Origin: Locusta migratoria
Lineage: Eukaryota; Arthropoda; Insecta; Orthoptera; Acrididae
Reading direction: 5' to 3'
Length of the DNA stretch: 64,000 bases
Assembly: GCA_026315105.1 (NCBI GenBank)
Contig: CM048744.1
Span: 977,994,721-978,058,720 of the forward strand
Both the position numbers and the translations under genes were made by a program. The notes under the pieces are model-generated. The model was not told the origin of the DNA, did not search any database, and saw only the letters and a program-made list of their open reading frames with translations. This document shows positions 62,045 through 64,000 of the stretch, piece by piece. Position 1 is the first letter of the stretch, and each line of letters opens with the position of its first letter.

Positions 62045-62460
62045 CTAAATCTAAGTAAATATTCTCCAACTCACTCTGAAGTGCATGGCAGAGGGTTCAT
62101 CGAACCGATTTCACGGTATTTCTCTACAGTCTAATAGCGCACGCGAAAAAGGAACATCTTAATCTCTCCGTTTTCGATGTAATCTCTCTTATTTTAAGTT
62201 GATCATGTCTTCCTATGTAGATGGGTGTTAACAAAATATGTTCTCATTCGTAAGAGAAAGATGATGAAACATTTCGCAAATCTCACCGCCACGAAAAGCG
62301 CCCTTAATGATTTCCACTCCAAATAGTGTAAAATCTCCGTGACACTGTTTCCCCTATATCGCGATAATACAAAACGAACTGCCCTTCTCTGAACTTTCTC
62401 TACATCCCGAAAGCTAAATGAACAAGTTCCAGAGTGATTTGGATAAACTCGTAACAAAAA
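62045..62460 (-). pseudogene. LINE family A 3' fragment
   Basis: GGCAGAGGGTTCATCGAACC near 62090 is shared with the 3' UTR of the copy at 53848-54890. Frame 62203-62457 has VEKVQRRAVRFVLSRYRGNS. Confidence 0.8.
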
Positions 62461-62853
62461 AGCTACTTCTTTACAAACTGACTACACTTACTTATAATGC
62501 GCCATTGAGTCATATATTAAATGTGAAACATTCTTTAAGCAAAATATCTTTCTCTGTCGGAAATCATGTAAAAATGGAATAACATCCACAAAATTTCACT
62601 ACAAATTAATTCGATGAAGTCTAATACTGTACGTTATTTTAAACAAGGAAGTTCTATCAACACAGAGAAAATTACATTTGTTGCCCTTTGGTCATACAAA
62701 TAGTAGCGTTATGGCTTTAGGACTTTGGTTGGCATTTCTCACCATGCTATGTAAGTCATCTTAACAAAGTAGTTCTTAATTATAATTCCCATGTATTAGT
62801 TGAATTGCCAGGCTTCAGATATTTGTCATTAACCGTGGAACCGAAATTTGATG
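62461..62853. other. No gene seen
   Basis: AT-rich; nothing recognisable. Confidence 0.5.
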
Positions 62854-63002
62854 TTAAATACAATGAAAGAATCCCTGAGACGGATTTTCGTCTCAAATAT
62901 GTCAAAGACATTATTGATAGAGCTGAAGCATTGAATTAAAATTTGTGGTGCGGCCGGGAATCGAACCCGGACCTCCATGCTTACTAGGCAGACGTCTTAA
63001 CC

Positions 63003-63054
<52 letters not shown>

Positions 63055-63823
63055 ATTGCTTCTGAAATTGATTTTATATTTTCATTATGTTAGACTACCA
63101 CACCACTAACGATTAAGGCGCCTCGGAATAGTCTATGTACGATTTCCCTCCACAACACAAACTTTAATTCAGCTTCTTTGTTCCAAAGATTATTGCCACT
63201 ACTGCCAAGGCTCTCCATGCAGCGGAATAGCACCTCAGCAATGGACATGGTGGAACAATCCTTTTTTATGGTGATATAAATATCAATTAAATACAATGAA
63301 AGAATCCCTGAGACGGATTTTCGTCTCAAATATGTCAAAGACATTATTGATAGAGCTGAAGCATTGAATTAAAATTTGTGGTGCGGCCGGGAATCGAACC
63401 CGGACCTCCATGCTTACTAGGCAGACGTCTTAACCGTTAGACTACCACACCACTAACGATTAAGGCGCCTCGGAATAGTCTATGTACGATTTCCCTCCAC
63501 AACACAAACTTTAATTCAGCTTCTTTGTTCCAAAGATTATTGCCACTACTGCCAAGGCTCTCCATGCAGCGGAATAGCACCTCAGCAATGGACATGGTGG
63601 AACAATCCTTTTTTATGGTGATATAAATATCAATTAAATACAATGAAAGAATCACTGAGACGGATTTTCGTCTCAAATATGTCAAAGACATTATTGATAG
63701 AGCTGAAGCATTGAATTAAAATTTGTGGTGCGGCCGGGAATCGAACCCGGACCTCCATGCTTACTAGGCAGACGTCTTAACCGTTAGACTACCACACCAC
63801 TAACGATTAAGGCGCCTCGGAAT
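62854..63823. repeat. Tandem array of a 347-bp unit with an internal tRNA-like promoter
   Basis: Units begin at 62854, 63287 and 63634 (TTAAATACAATGAAAGAATC). The second step is exactly 347; the first is 433 because of an 86-base insertion. The third unit stops part-way at 63823. On the minus strand each has GGTAGTCTAACGG (A-box-like) and GGTTCGATTCC (B-box). Units are nearly identical. Confidence 0.9.
63004..63089 (-). mobile_element. 86-base poly(T)-headed insertion in the array
   Basis: Forty-eight Ts followed by 38 unique AT-rich bases interrupt CCG|TTAGAC in the first unit; the other units lack it. It may be a short retroposed piece in minus orientation or an assembly artefact at a homopolymer. 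Confidence 0.6.
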
Positions 63824-63885
63824 GTATTTTTGATGTATTTTTGGGCTCATGAGACTGACCTTATACTTTTGTTAATTTACGGCGA

Positions 63886-64000
63886 GTTCAAATGTATGTA
63901 CAGCTTATGGGACTTAACTACGGGCTCATCAGTCCCTAAACTTATAAACTACTTATGAACTAGTTTATACTAAAGACAGCACAAACATTCATGCCCGAGG
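63886..64000 (-). mobile_element. tRNA-derived SINE (family 1), cut by the window end
   Basis: TTCAAATGTATGTACAGC, CTCATCAGTCCCTAAAC and CATGCCCGAGG as in the other minus-strand copies; the tRNA-like head lies beyond the window. Confidence 0.88.

Noticed and set aside
63090..63691. Two identical 84-codon minus-strand frames
   Set aside because: They are the same frame in successive 347-bp repeat units, run across the tRNA-like promoter, and show no protein features.
1..64000. CRISPR arrays, operons with Shine-Dalgarno sites, rRNA genes
   Set aside because: None seen; repeats here are eukaryotic transposable elements and microsatellites.

Overview
The window looks like a repeat-rich insect chromosome. 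An orthopteran (grasshopper or locust type) host is my inference from the remembered style of its tRNA-derived SINE families and from LINE 3' ends rich in CAACAACAACA; no search was run. I found no complete host gene. Almost everything that can be interpreted is a mobile element or the debris of one.

The centre of interest is a Polinton/Maverick (adintovirus-like) DNA element at 1335-18186, about 16.85 kb. It begins with AGTAGTATGTGGG, carries about 0.8-kb terminal inverted repeats, and is flanked by the 6-bp target duplication AACATG (1329-1334 and 18187-18192). On the minus strand it encodes, from right to left, an MSV199-domain remnant, a secreted matrix metalloproteinase (MMP), a 98-aa protein, a 469-aa protein with a C-terminal phospholipase A2-like domain, a pVI/pX-like membrane-active protein, an adenain-like protease, a fibre-like protein, a 51-aa zinc ribbon, the integrase, and the minor and major capsid proteins. 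On the plus strand it encodes the packaging ATPase, a coiled-coil protein and a protein-primed type DNA polymerase B split into two frames. Together these supply replication (PolB), integration (INT), packaging (ATPase), the capsid with its maturation protease, and plausible entry or tissue-spread functions (PLA2, fibre, MMP). Eight genes share the exact start context AATAAATG, and several gene ends carry short palindromes, which suggests a virus-like expression programme.

The Polinton sits in a three-level nest. An older CR1/L2/Jockey-group LINE (family A; 262-874 and 18738-19320) was hit by an RTE-like LINE (family B; 875-1334 and 18187-18737; target duplication GTCAGCA), and family B was then hit by the Polinton. 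Another family B copy at 42.9-43.7 kb preserves the uninterrupted target.

From 19.3 to 64 kb the sequence is a mosaic. It contains tRNA-derived SINEs, several with visible target duplications; LINE A and B fragments; mariner/Tc1-type remnants; long inverted-repeat (foldback) elements; a Penelope-like retroelement tail with a GIY-YIG domain followed by a hammerhead-ribozyme-like core; related hammerhead-like motifs in several foldbacks; and, at the right edge, a 347-bp tandem array carrying an internal RNA polymerase III-type promoter. The remaining stretches show no gene I can support.
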